From: Morchella semilibera
Lineage: Eukaryota > Ascomycota > Pezizomycetes > Pezizales > Morchellaceae
NCBI GenBank assembly: GCA_009192285.1
Contig: CM018604.1
Location: 4,745,746 to 4,809,745, forward strand
DNA length: 64,000 nt
Direction of reading: 5' to 3'
Shown here: positions 12,471 to 23,925 of the stretch, in pieces
Layout: every line of letters starts with the position of its first letter
Position numbering within the stretch: position 1 is the stretch's first letter
Notes under the pieces: model-generated
What the model saw: only the letters and a program-made list of their open reading frames with translations
The model's database searches: none
Told to the model about the DNA's origin: nothing
Position numbers and translations under genes: made by a program

Positions 12471-14720
12471 ATGGTAGCCCATCATGCTAGCAGCGACTCT
12501 GTATTCGTATTCCGGGAAAGTCAGCCAACGCCCGGTAGACCATTCTCCCTAGAAGCTCAGGGTGCCGCAGTTTCATCATATACAACATTGGCAACAGGAC
12601 CAAGTCATACTTACACAGCTTATAGCCACAGTACCTTGGAGAGAATGGGGGAAGATAAGGGAGCCAGGGGAGATGGACGCCCGTTATCACCTATCGTTAT
12701 TGCCGGCCTAGCAACAGGCGGCGCGATAGCTATTGTCGCAGCCATTTCCATGGGGATCCTCTTGTACTGTCGCCGACGCCGTATCGGCCGTCACCGCCAG
12801 AGCTCCGTCAGCGGTCAAGATAGTCCCAGGTTTGGAGACTCCATTTTACGCTCATATAGTTCTGAACCAAAAAATGGTACTAGCAAGGAGATGCAATTAT
12901 CACAGCAACCACCAGTATTGCCGGCACTATCATTACAGCCTTCAAGTCTTAAATCGCCACACAGTAATTGCAGGAACGATAGTTGCAAAGGGAAAAAGAA
13001 TAAGCACATCACGTGGAAGGACCAGGTTTTCTGTGATCAATCTTTCATGAATCTACCCCCTCATCCAGCATCATACGCCCATCCTGTACGAACACGAAGT
13101 GTCCTCCGTATTGGAGCAGCAGCGCAGATCGAGGATCCATCCGACGACGATGTTCTAGAGCTTCCTAATCCCCCAGGCTACAGGACATCCCTCCGATCAT
13201 TTTCATCGCCTACTCTAGGCGCTGATCGTGCATCGATGAACTCGTCGTACTCATCCATACCGCCTTCGCCTGTGTTCATATCAGCGTTGTCTCCACTACC
13301 ACCGTATCTTCTCTCAACACCCCATAAACAGCACCATATACTCCAGAGATCACAAATCCCACCCTCCCGTTTGAATTCAATAATATCCACAAATGATTTT
13401 AACGAATACCAAGGTACAATAACTTGTACAAGTGTATACTCTTTCCTCCCAGGAGTTGGGAGCCGCCGCTCTTTCTCTGATTCGTATACCGTCCAAGATG
13501 TAAATAATATACCCCAACCTCCTAGGCCTTTAATACGATATTCTGGTACCTTACAAAGCTTCCAAGGACCACGGTGCTGCCCAACAGGACCAGTTCCCTC
13601 ATTACCACAACGGAGCTGCAATTCAAGATGTCGTTTTAGTAGCGTCACTGAGGATAATGATGGTGGATCGATTTCTAGTGTAAGCTCTACTGGCTCTTCA
13701 ATTCTAGAGTATAGTAATCATAGTACACCACGAAAGGTTGGTGGCGGTAGGGGCTCAAGAATTGATAGTTCGTTGGGCCATTCTTCCGACGACCTGCCGC
13801 CTTCGGGGCTTACATCTCCATCTCATCGGAAAAAGGCCAACAACAGAGACCCCGACTTGAAAGTACTACCATTAGAGACTTCGGGTCCGTCTACCCACTC
13901 AAGGCCGCCGGGCCGAAAGATCGGGATTCTACTATCACCACTCATCACTCGACCTACGTCTATCTCTCCTTCGACAACTTCCTCCTCTGTAATTGTATCT
14001 GAATCAGCATACCAAGACGTTTTTCTCGATGCCCCAGATATTGAAATCCAGTCCCCGACAATTCAAGAGATGTCGACTCGCCATTTCTCCTGCTCACTCC
14101 CAACTCGGCCTAGGTTCGTGATCTCGGATACCTTTCAGCCTGCATATCCACAGGTGATACCGCCCACGCCGACACGTAGCGCTTTCTCACAGAGCGAATA
14201 TGATTTTCCACTCCAATCTAACGTAGGCCTATTGATATCTGAGTGTAACGATGTGGTGGAGCTACCCCCGACAGGCTCAGCGCGAAAGATGCACGAAAGC
14301 ACCTACTCGCCCACGCTTTCCATGGTGAACTTCTACACCATGGACGGCCGTGCCGAAAACAGCTTCTCGCCGGTCAGCTTCTTTTCGGGGAAGACAAGGC
14401 CAGGGAGGTCCTCCTCCTCCATCATGTCGTCTGTGGTTGGGAGATACCAAAACCAGGATGACGATGATGGTGATGGGGGGCCTCGGCGCCAATCAACAAT
14501 GATGTCCCCAGATCCTCAATCGATCTTCGAGGCCGGGGAAGATCATCGGGGGATGAGTATGGTCACGGTGGATAACTGCATGTGGAGGCGCTACAGTAAT
14601 CGTTTCTCGTCGATAACGGATGGATATCTAACAATGGATGAGGATGTAAGAGATCAAGAATGGGGCCAGGAGACAGATAGGAGGAGGCAGAGATTTAAGA
14701 GCACGACGAGCCTTGATTGA
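12471..14720 (+). CDS. Single-pass membrane protein with long Ser/Pro-rich cytoplasmic tail
   Basis: Uninterrupted frame of 749 residues starting in a good context (ACCATGG). Residues 1-70 are Ser/Thr-rich, residues 75-99 form one clear membrane segment (IVIAGLATGGAIAIVAAISM core), and CRRRR follows at once as a stop-transfer signal. The remaining 650 residues are Ser/Pro/Thr-rich, low in structure, and contain many SP/TP sites. The layout resembles fungal cell-wall-sensor-like or Mid2-like proteins. Those normally have a signal peptide and a longer ectodomain, and none is seen here, so an upstream exon may be missing from this model (an AG ends at 12457). The function is not recognised. The tail could be a phosphorylated scaffold. 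Confidence 0.7.
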   Translation: MVAHHASSDSVFVFRESQPTPGRPFSLEAQGAAVSSYTTLATGPSHTYTAYSHSTLERMGEDKGARGDGRPLSPIVIAGLATGGAIAIVAAISMGILLYCRRRRIGRHRQSSVSGQDSPRFGDSILRSYSSEPKNGTSKEMQLSQQPPVLPALSLQPSSLKSPHSNCRNDSCKGKKNKHITWKDQVFCDQSFMNLPPHPASYAHPVRTRSVLRIGAAAQIEDPSDDDVLELPNPPGYRTSLRSFSSPTLGADRASMNSSYSSIPPSPVFISALSPLPPYLLSTPHKQHHILQRSQIPPSRLNSIISTNDFNEYQGTITCTSVYSFLPGVGSRRSFSDSYTVQDVNNIPQPPRPLIRYSGTLQSFQGPRCCPTGPVPSLPQRSCNSRCRFSSVTEDNDGGSISSVSSTGSSILEYSNHSTPRKVGGGRGSRIDSSLGHSSDDLPPSGLTSPSHRKKANNRDPDLKVLPLETSGPSTHSRPPGRKIGILLSPLITRPTSISPSTTSSSVIVSESAYQDVFLDAPDIEIQSPTIQEMSTRHFSCSLPTRPRFVISDTFQPAYPQVIPPTPTRSAFSQSEYDFPLQSNVGLLISECNDVVELPPTGSARKMHESTYSPTLSMVNFYTMDGRAENSFSPVSFFSGKTRPGRSSSSIMSSVVGRYQNQDDDDGDGGPRRQSTMMSPDPQSIFEAGEDHRGMSMVTVDNCMWRRYSNRFSSITDGYLTMDEDVRDQEWGQETDRRRQRFKSTTSLD

Positions 14721-16378
14721 CGGGTTGGTTACAGTGAGCCTTTAGGTAATTTTTAATGCGCTTCCTTCACTTTCTCTCTCCTCTTTCCCGTGTAAGAATT
14801 TTAGTGTGTTTATAGCAATTGTAATCCTTTATTCTTTATTCTTTTACTTTATTTTCTTCTAGGGGGGTTGATGTGTCGAGATTATAGTAGACTCTAAATA
14901 AAACATAATCTACCAGCAATGATTGTCCTGGACCAGATGTAGACCCATATAACCCAACGTCAGGACCATCACTCGGCGTTAAGGCTGTGCCACTTTTTAT
15001 AATCCTATATGTGAAGAGTACTTGCTACTTTGAGCTGATTACAGTGCCTTATATATGTACCCATAAAATGTAGCAGTCACATATACCAGACAATACGTGT
15101 CCTAGGCACATTTAATTAACCTCCGTACTAAAAAGGGAAGGGGGAGGAAAAAAAAATTAAACTCCCGACACCCTTGGAAGTCCATATCAACACCACCGGC
15201 CCAGTAAGGCAGATCCAGCGCCGTGGAGTGCAGCCACAGGTAGGCTCCCTTAGCCCTGTTCGGTAAACTGGGCTCACTAGGTTATTTTGGGCGCTCGAAA
15301 AGATCCACTTCGGGTTGACAGCGGTAGTCATAGTTTATCACTCGGCTCGGGTAGTAGGATTTCAGAGCCAAGACAAAGTTCTCCACGATAGGATCCGGAG
15401 TATTTTACAGCAACTTCATTATACTACCTTCTTAGGCCTTAACTCACCTGGATATCTAACACTGGCGGGTTTTGTTGTTGTCTAGGGTTACTTAATATGA
15501 GGGCTCCGCAAGCCCTACTACAGCCGGAGGTGTATCTCCAGTCTTTATGTACGGGCGCTCTAAAAAAGCGTAACTACACTGGGGTCATAGGAACTGGTAT
15601 TATTGAGAAAAGGTAGGCCGTTGAGCCCCTCGCGGTGTTGAACCGAAAAATAGTACCTCTCTATATAACAATACTTTCCTGTGAATAGTCAAGCCCCAAC
15701 CCCTGACCTACCCAGCCATCTCACTGCTTTTGGTACCAATAAAAATATCGACTTATGTACCAGGAATATCTCACACTGGGCGGAACCTTCCATGTCGTGG
15801 CTCAACCAAGAGCCCACCCGAGTAGGTTAGTGGAGATCTGAAAGATGGTATATTTATACCCACCACCATGTACTTGACCAATTCCCAGTTCAAGGCGGGA
15901 ATAACAAGAAGGGTTGTTTGAAATCGGTTGTAAGTAAGCCGCTGTACCATTGTTCTTTGCGAGATTTGTTCTTTAGGGTTGATGGGAATGATCTAAGCAC
16001 AACCCTAACCCCAATAGCCCCCTACCTCCGCGGCCGGTTGATGGTCTTCTTCTCTCAATGAAGTTTATCACCGTAGAGTAATCACCAGTACCACTGGAAC
16101 TGCACAACAAACACTAATTCTCTCATGGTAGGACATTGTGTCACTTTTACATGCGAAAACCCCACTACCACCACCTCCAAAACCAGCAGCACCATATGCA
16201 ACATAAACTCAAAACAAGTATCTATTCAAGCCCTTCTAATGCTTGCAAAAAACGACCCATGCATAGCTATCAATACCCCATCATTAACCCTGACTTAATA
16301 GTACATAAGTTATTAAAAACGGCCATTCCAAACACCGGTGGCCTAGGCTTAACCAGCCCGTATCTCCCCAAAGCTAAG
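14721..16378. other. Intergenic stretch between convergent genes
   Basis: 3' flanks of the membrane-protein gene and of the minus-strand aminopeptidase gene. The open frames at 15128-15331 and 16136-16447 have no motif or codon bias and are not called. No RNA gene or repeat was recognised. Confidence 0.5.
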
Positions 16379-18141
16379 CTACTCTGCAAACTCCTTGTCC
16401 ACCTCCTCGAAATATTCGAAAAAGGCTGCGAAGATCTTGACACCTAGCCCAGGATCCTTGCTTCCGCATGTGGCTCTGATACTGTGCATTGAAAGTTGTG
16501 CAAGACCTGCATCGATCGACCGGATACCAGTGGCACTGCTCAGCATTGGCCCAACAGTACCACCACTCCTCGTGTCGTTCCTAATTTGGAAGACTTGTAG
16601 CTTATTGCCGCTCTTTTCAGCGACCCTGGATAGGAATGCGGTCGACACAGCACTGATATTCGGTTAGCTTTAATTAAAGTATGATAATAACGACCAGGGG
16701 ATACATGACTTACTCTGTAGTCAAGTGTCCATTACTGTCAGCGCCAATAGTTAAACCGACGTTCAATTGTGGCATATGATCGGGGAGGTATGCATTGAGG
16801 AACTGATAGAATAGTCACGAGTTAGCCGGAAATTCGACAAACAAGATATATTGGAAGAATAAGAACATACGTTAGGATTGACAGCATGCGTTACATCTGC
16901 TGAAATCATGAAACTGTTGGCGTACGTCTGAGAAACAACGTTTGCGCCAGACTTTCCAGACTCGGAAAAAGCATCAATTACGCGTTCGATGACGCTGCTC
17001 ATCAAGTTACTGGCGGCACCCTGCCTCAACTTGCTACCAATCTCCTCGTCGTCGAAAAGACCGACAAGATTGATTGTGGAACCTGTGAGGTCCTCCTTGG
17101 AAGATGTTGCGTAGATCAGAGCCTCCAGAGCAGAGTATGAGCAGAGTTTATCATCAATTCTAGGGGCAAATAGAAGCTCCTTTGAGAGGCCACCGAGCTG
17201 ACCGGGCTGGGTGTCAAAAAGCTCAAGCTCCCAGTTTATGATGGATGAATAATCCGAAATGCCGAGCTCTTTTGCAATAGCCTTTACAAGGCGAGGGGGC
17301 TGGGTCCTTGCGAAGGTGTTTTCGGGAAAGTCCAAGCTTTTATCTTCGGGACTTTCAAGACCAACAATCGGCACCATCTGTGTCTCCTTGTTGAATGGGC
17401 CACCGATCCCAAAATGCGGCGCTAATGTTGGGATCCTAGCAATAGGATAATCCAATTTTACAAGCTTAGACTCAATCTTTCCCTGGGCATTCTTCACGAT
17501 AACTCTTCCACCAACACCCAAGTCTCTGTCCCACCATGTGGAGTTAAGAGCCCCTGCGTAGGGGGCGACACCGAGCTGAACATAGCCGTGAGAATCCGGC
17601 CTCTTGGATACAGGCTTCAGTTTGGCCGTGAGCGCGTCAATGTGACCCACGACGATTCCGGCACCATTACCAGGCGCGTAACCGGTGGGGATAGTGAAGG
17701 CCATCAAAGCCGAGTCATTTCGAATAGTGTAGTACTTTCCACCACGCTTGAGCTTAGAGCTCCACGAATCGCGCTCGGACAGTTTTGTAAATCCGGATTG
17801 TTCGAGGCGTCCGGCAAAGAAGCCAACGGCATGGAAAACTGTAGGGTTTTGGCTGATAAAGTCCAAGAAAGGCTGTGTGTAATTATCAGGCACGATCTCC
17901 GAGGACTTGCTTGGCCCTATTCGTGAGGTGTTTACAGGCCGAGGAGTGGGAACTGATGCTGGTGTTGTGATGGCGGGTGAACCAACGGTGAGGTGGACAA
18001 GGGGCTATGAAGCTGAAGGTTAGTGGGAACCGAGTAAAAGTCATAGCTGCCAGGGGAAAGACTCACGGAAAGACCACCAGTTTCCCAATACTGTTCACGA
18101 AGAGCTTGGGTGTGGATGCTAGAGTTTCCGAGGTTACGCAT
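16379..18141 (-). CDS. APE1: Vacuolar aminopeptidase I (M18 family)
   Basis: Zinc metallopeptidase of the M18 family, delivered to the vacuole by the Cvt/autophagy route in yeast. Exons on the minus strand: 18141-18067, 18004-16871, 16802-16714 and 16652-16379. Introns are 62, 68 and 61 nt and the product is 523 residues, close to the 514 of yeast Ape1. Family landmarks: a short N-terminal propeptide-like part, DFISQNPTVFHAVGFFA, the metal-site segments VVGHIDALT, APRIDDKLCSYSALEAL, LFDDEEIGS and ISADVTHAVNPN, and near the end RNDTRSGGTVGPM and SMHSIRATCG. The metal-binding and catalytic H, D and E positions expected for the family are present. The promoter holds a GGAA repeat, and a DNA transposon lies about 200 bp upstream. 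Confidence 0.94.
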
Positions 18142-18212
18142 GATGTTTGGTGTCTAAAGATGTAGGATTTGTATGACTGTTGTAGTGGTGATGGTAGTGG
18201 TAAATGACAAGA

Positions 18213-18268
18213 TGGAAGGAAGGAAGGAAGGAAGGAAGGAAGGAAGGAAGGAAGGGAGGAAGGAAGGG
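18213..18268. repeat. GGAA/AAGG microsatellite
   Basis: More than ten tandem copies of a GGAA tetranucleotide with a few interruptions. It lies 70-130 bp upstream of the aminopeptidase start codon, so it sits in that gene's promoter or 5' leader. Confidence 0.9.
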
Positions 18269-18342
18269 GAAGAAGATAAGACGAAGAGATAGGAGATGAT
18301 ATATGTAGCCCAATCCAGGTAGAGTATATGCAGCTACCTATA

Positions 18343-18382
18343 ACGTATTTCACGGCGAAGCCGCCCATCACCGGGTAACCAC
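18343..18382 (+). repeat. Left terminal inverted repeat of the pogo/Fot element
   Basis: 40 bp, matching the reverse complement of 20180-20219 with three mismatches clustered at positions 12-18. It directly follows a TA target dinucleotide. Confidence 0.92.
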
Positions 18383-18447
18383 TCAGGCTAGGATTAAAAA
18401 ATCTCTGTTTCCTCACGTTTGAGGCCAAAGTGCAACCATCGTCCACC

Positions 18448-20114
18448 ATGCCTAAACTGAAAGGGAAAAAACTCGAGGAGAGAGAGAATGCTATCAATCA
18501 AGCGATTTTACACTATAATAAATCCTCTAAATCTTCTATGCGTTTGTCTGCAGAAACCTTTGGTATACCATATACAACCCTTAGGGACCGGCTTAATGGG
18601 GCACAAACTCGGCAAGAGGCCCACCGATCTCAGCAATTATTGAGCGAATATGAAGAAATTACGATTGTAAAATGGTGTGAACGAATGGATGACTGGGGGT
18701 TCCCACTACGGCTCTCTTTGGTAAAGGAAATGGCTGCTTATTTGGTACGGAAGCGAGAGATTGGACGAACACTAGGAAAAAATTGGCTTAGCCGATTTTT
18801 AGCCCGCAACCCACAGTTATCGTCCAAATTCAGTACTAGGCTGGATCGGCAGAGAGCAGTTACCAGTAATCCTGAATTATTAAAAGATTATTTTAAAAAG
18901 GTATAATGACTCCTACTATTATCAACGGAATACTAAAGTAATATAGTTGAAGCATGTCATCACTCTTTACGATATTCTCCCAAAAGACTCATACAATATG
19001 GATGAGAAGGGTTTTATGATGGGAATAGCTGCAAAAGTCAAAGTAATTTGCAGAACTGGACGGAAAAATCCTCGTTTAACACACTCAGGCAATCGAACCT
19101 GGGTAACTGTCATTGAAGCAGTATCGGCAGCAGGTGTTCCTCTCCCCCCAATGGTCATTAACCAGGGATCTGCACATTATATGGGCTGGTACGCCCATGT
19201 CAGTCAAGATAAAAACCATACTGCAACTTTTGCTTACTCTCCCAAAGGATGGACCGACTCAAAATTGGGTCTAGACTGGTTGGTAGATAATTTCGATAAA
19301 TATACTGCACCCGTTGCCAAAGGAAATTGGAGACTGTTGATCCTTGATGGTCACGTCTCACATATGACATGGGAATTTTTTGACTACTGTTTATCGCACA
19401 AAATCATTCCCTTTTGTCTACCTCCACACTCCACACATCTCTTACAACCGTTGGATATTGGTCTTTTCAGCCCGCTGCAGAAGCATTACAGCAATGTTTT
19501 AGATGAGGCAATGGAAGAGGGTGGTGACACGGGTATCAATAAGGGTACCTTCCTAAAGTATGTCTGATGCAGATCCAAATGTCTTACTCAGTTCCAATTG
19601 CTGATTCGTTGACAGGTATCTTTTTGAAGCTAGAAATCGGACATACACAAAGAAAAATATTCTTGCAGCCTGGGCTAAAGCAGGAATAGAACCTTTCAAT
19701 CCTCAGCGCGTACTAAATCCAGGTCGATTACCAGCAACTTCTAAAAAACCCGTCCAATTTGCAGTCTCCGGTCCCACTACTCCTCGCACCACCAGAATGG
19801 CGAGAGCAACAGCCAACCAAGCCCTTGCACTTGTCAGAAGTGCAAATATGACTAGTCATACTGAGGAGATTTGCAGCCTTATACAGACCCTGAACAAAGC
19901 GCTGCAGATTACCATTACAGAAAAAGACATAGGCGATCACATCAATGCTCAGTTTAGAAAATCCGTTGCCAAAAGGTCAACAGCAACCAATGATAGAAAA
20001 CAGCTTAGTAAAGCAAGGGTCATCACTACTGAAGATGTGCAACGGCTTAAGAAAGCTAGGGAAGAGGCTGATTGTAGGAAAGCAGCAAAAGTTGAAGCTA
20101 GGAAATTAAAATAG
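18448..20114 (+). CDS. pogo/Fot transposase (HTH_psq, CENP-B HTH, DDE_1)
   Basis: Cut-and-paste transposase. Three exons: 18448-18900, 18947-19557 and 19616-20114. Introns are 46 and 58 nt with matched phases, and the product is 520 residues. In order: an N-terminal psq-type helix-turn-helix (SAETFGIPYTTLRDRL); a CENP-B-type DNA-binding domain (KEMAAYLVRKR to GKNWLSRFLARNP); then the DDE_1 catalytic domain with the three acidic positions in NMDEKGFMMG, LLILDGHVSHM and HLLQPLDIGLF; and a basic C-terminus. No stop breaks the spliced frame. The ATG at 18448 is chosen because the frame upstream has only a GTG. The introns are predicted, but each removes an in-frame stop and restores a conserved junction. 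Confidence 0.9.
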
Positions 20115-20179
20115 TCTATTTTATTATCTGAATTATTCTCTACATGTAACAGACTTTAGCGAGGGTTACTCCCATTTGG

Positions 20180-20219
20180 GTGGTTACCCGGTGATGGGCG
20201 GTTTCCCGGTGAAATACGT
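20180..20219 (-). repeat. Right terminal inverted repeat of the pogo/Fot element
   Basis: 40 bp, the inverted partner of 18343-18382, followed by the TA target dinucleotide at 20220-20221. Confidence 0.92.
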
Positions 20220-20221
20220 TA

Positions 20222-22530
20222 TGTAGGTACTTGCACTTTCCGAAATGCCAAGACTTGTGCCTGCGTTGCGGCCATCACATCATGAGGTCTTTCACAAGGG
20301 TTCGATAATATCCGGGTATCATAACCAATCATCACGAGTAGAGTTGCATACATACAGTATATATCGAGAGCAGGGGACTTTAGGCCAATATAAATTAAAA
20401 GGACTGTAGATCTCGCAGCTTGGCTGTTGCTGCCATACTTGGGGTCCCTGTGAATCAGAATCGGTGAAAGACTGTACCTACAGGCTACAGCTAGGTAAAT
20501 CAGGGGAGCCCTCTCGCAACTGATAGTAAGACCTTCATGTCTACCAACCCCCCCCCCCCCTAGAACATGTCATGGGCAATACCTATCTGGAGTAAATAAA
20601 ACACCTAAAACACCTATGGAAAGCGGGCTGGGCTGAATGTTGAGATCGCCTGCGACAATGCATGGTTAAGAAATGCAGGTCCAGCATCTGAGAGTTACTC
20701 GCGGCAAGTAACAAAATGCAGCTCCCTGCGAGCCTGGTACTGCAGTACAACCAATGAGTCATCCGGTCCTGAATAGTGCGATTACCCAAATAAGAGTAAG
20801 CAGTCGCTGATCAGTTACGCCCCTACATACCGCATTAATTGAGAAAATTCGTTGCGCTGCAGCAGGGGTCTTCTCTACCAAATCTTGCATATTGACGTCC
20901 AAATCCTGCCTCTGGTTGGCTTATACCCCTGCAGCAGCGCAACGAATTTTCTCAATTTGTGCATATTAGATCTGATTGGCAGGCTATGGGATCGGCACTA
21001 ATCATTTACGCAAAGTCTCTACTCTAGAGTACAAGTAACGGAGACAGTAGTGAAGTAGGGGCCCGGGGTAGGTATCCTTCCATGGGGGTCGATACCTGAA
21101 AGATCTATACGAGTGATAATTCATGATCCACAGATATGTAACGGGGAGATGCATTATTAACCAAGGGGTATATACATGTACTTGTAGTTGTGAATGTAGA
21201 GATCGACTAGGAGTATAGAACTAATGCTTTGGCGGGCTTTACGGGTAGGAAGCTTGAGCTCTGAGGTACTGTAAATGACGATCTGCGTGTTCATATGTGT
21301 CACTTACTTAGTACATGCACATACTTTTAGGACTACACTACCATCTTTCTCAATTATGAATCCAGCAACTCACGCGCGAGTATTGAGAATTAAATACGAT
21401 CCTCACGTGCGCATGCACATTCACAGCTACATGCACTCTTCACCACCGGTTTCTACTCACGGTACTCCCTATCGTTAATCCCATAAATTCATTGTAGGTA
21501 TAATTAGACCGCCCCGGAGCTCATTCTCCTTTTTCCGAGCGAGCTCTCGCTGCTCCACCTCCTGGGAGCCCGGGAGTTCATCGATTATAACAGGCCCACC
21601 CCCAATAGCTAGCTAAGTATCTATCTAGCCCGGCTATAGCTACATGGCTTCTACTCATGCTAGCTAGCTGCCAAACACACATATAGGTATAAAATATGTA
21701 GCCCTGCCTACCCTGTCCATCTGCCCGCCTTCCAGTCCCTGTTTTGAACCTTCACCACCCCCCAGGCCTGCGTTTTTGGGCCCGTGGTCCAGTGTTTGGG
21801 ACTTTTACCATGTTTGTAAATCTAGGGGATAGGCTTCCGTAGAATTTTTTTGACAGCCCGTTAACAATGTTCTTTACAGTGGTTTCGGGAGTTGTAGGGA
21901 GCTATAAGTTCTCAGTTCTGACCGATAGACTTCTGACGCCCGTGATATTACGTCCGGACCGTTCCTAGCTTCTAGGAAGTAAATAGGTTACGTTGCATTG
22001 TATGCCACCTGCCAAGACCTCACTGTAATATCACCAGCTACTAATCCATTCTATAACCGATGGCTTTATTTAGCATATTGCACTCTACTCCTTCTAGAGT
22101 ATTAATCTAACCGCAGCTCCCTCAGGGCCTCCGTGCGAGAAAAAACTATCTCCGGCCCGCCCAACAGCCAACCAGAAGCCGTGGAATATCAATAATATCA
22201 ATATTATATGCACCTATATCCCAACCCAGGGTTTCACACTCAAGTACCCAATATATTCCCAGCTCCCCTGAATATCGGGGCTGATCCCCATCAGATTTGG
22301 TAGTGCGTTCTGGGAATGGATCTAGAAAACCATCAGAGTGGGGCCAACGTTACCGTAATATAGATCATATATACATTCATAAAAAAAAAAAAGAAAAAAA
22401 AAAGGGTCCTTTAGCATAGTACTGACATGATAACGGAAGTGTCTGGCGTAATTAAACCTTACGTCTCGTCTAGCCCAGCCCAGGCACAAGTTACAGAATA
22501 TATACAGCTAGTTTCGGGGGGTCAGTCGGG
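20222..22530. other. Gene-free stretch with a foldback element
   Basis: No gene supported. It contains a 121 bp inverted-repeat element (20837-20957, listed separately), a C run near 20550, AT-rich patches and an A-rich tract at 22381-22404. TACATGTA occurs at 21173. Confidence 0.55.
20837..20957. mobile_element. Foldback MITE-like element
   Basis: A 121 bp element with 33-bp terminal inverted repeats. The first 24 bases (AATTGAGAAAATTCGTTGCG and on) match the reverse complement of the right end perfectly, and one mismatch follows within the next nine. There is no coding capacity. A target duplication is not clear (flanks CGCATT and TGTGCA). A non-autonomous DNA transposon is the likeliest origin, but a structured RNA or foldback cannot be ruled out. 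Confidence 0.8.
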
Positions 22531-23925
22531 TCAGATTTTTGCGTGCGTCCTTGCCGTCAGCTCCTCCGTGCTTTCCGGCCTCCCCTCATATCTGCTATCC
22601 CCTTCCCTTTCATCAAACGGTTGTGCTACCGCATGGACAAACTCGTCCTCTCCATCCATCTTCACATGCGAGTCCTCAAGCTGTATGTGGGATCCCCGCG
22701 TAGCAGCCCCTCCCCCGGCCATGTATTCCCCCCCACCCGTGCTACCATAGTTTTTTCGCAGCAGTCCCCGAAGGGCTGGAAGACACGATACAACGACGGC
22801 TACAGCACCTTCAACTTGTGTCCATGTTGTGGGCCAAATGGGGGATATCGAATCTGTAGAAAAAGCAATCTGTCAGGTATCAATTATTTGAAGGAGATAA
22901 AAAGCATGAGACGCACTGCCAACGGAGCTGAGAAGGGCTCTAATTAGGGCGAATGCGATACAGAGGAGACCGAGAGAGAAGATGATGACAAGGCCAAATT
23001 TCTGCCTTGCAGATATCCTTAGGTTGACAATAAGGCGGATGGGGAGAGCCATAACTATATTCATCTCAAAATCAACAACTTGAAATACCATGGTAGGGGA
23101 CATGGGACAAACTCATAATATCTGTAATAACATCTGCCACCATGGCATAAATCATCGCTTCCCATGGTGCTGTAGGCTGACGGGCAGTACAGGACTCTTT
23201 TCGACATAAGTATTAGTTTTCTGGATAATTTTTTTTTCGGAGTGCAAAGAATACCTTCTCCAAGCTTGAAGGCAGATACAAATGGACGACAGTTGACAAA
23301 CTGGGAAAGCATGACTGATACCCAGAACAAGGTATTCAGGCTGACTACAACCCACCACCACTTCATCATTCCATCGATTCCTACAGTCAGGTTTTCGGTC
23401 AGCCTCTAGATCCAGAATTGTTTAGAAAGACAGAGCATAAACACATACCGTCCATCAATCTCCTAAAGAACAGCAGTAAAGAGAACTTGACTGACCACAA
23501 GAGCTGCCAAAAAATGAATATCGTCGCCCATTGCATCTTCAGATACAGATATACCCCCTTCATCCACTCTGCATCCGGCGTCACTAGCCCTGGTTGTGCC
23601 ACCCTGATGTCGAATATAAACGGTGTAAAAATGGTATGCATCACCGCAATAACGACACAGAAAAGGCCGGCAAGGAAGACAAACAGATCGTCGAAATAGA
23701 GCGACCCGTGTTTCTGCCAACGAATCCACAGGCGGAATATCATCAGCGCCACGGCGGGAACTGTTACGGCCCAATAAATGGCCTAAAACAACGATGTTTA
23801 GTGATAGTATATGATTAAGTAGCTCAATATGACTATGTACTTACATAGTAGCCGTTAATTTGAAGTGCATTATCCAGTTCCGCCGATCGTGCATGCAACT
23901 CATGTTGCACCATCCTGCTCGCCAT
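22531..23925 (-). CDS. PTH11-type rhodopsin-domain membrane protein
   Basis: Probable seven-helix plasma-membrane protein of the fungal rhodopsin-domain (PTH11-like) family, some members of which act as surface-sensing receptors. Six exons on the minus strand: 23925-23845, 23782-23449, 23380-23255, 23169-23113, 23054-22917 and 22853-22531. All phases agree, giving 352 residues. Conserved pieces: ALMIFRLWIRWQKHGSLYFD at helix 2; KMQWATIFIFWQLLWSVKFS; the junction VITDIM-IMALPIRLIVNL, restored by a 58-nt intron; ARQKFGLVIIFSLGLL; and PIWPTTWTQVEGAVAVVVSC at helix 7. The C-terminal tail (about 90 residues) is charged and polar, as expected for a cytoplasmic tail. The ligand is unknown. The exact ends of the small exon 23169-23113 are the least certain part. 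Confidence 0.86.

Larger units (their letters stand above)
18343..20219 (+). mobile_element. Complete-looking pogo/Fot-type DNA transposon
   Basis: A 1877 bp element bounded by 40-bp terminal inverted repeats (18343-18382 and 20180-20219) that differ at three positions. Both begin ACGTATTTCAC, and the inner part CCGCCCATCACCGGGTAACC is identical. A TA dinucleotide flanks each end (18341-18342 and 20220-20221), the target duplication of the Tc1/mariner superfamily. It carries one transposase gene with all expected motifs. The clean ends and open frame suggest a recent, possibly still active copy. It sits between the aminopeptidase promoter and empty intergenic DNA. Confidence 0.92.

Noticed and set aside
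12487-14492. Antisense and alternative frames inside the membrane-protein gene
   Set aside because: They follow from the Ser/Pro-rich codon composition of the real frame and have no independent support.
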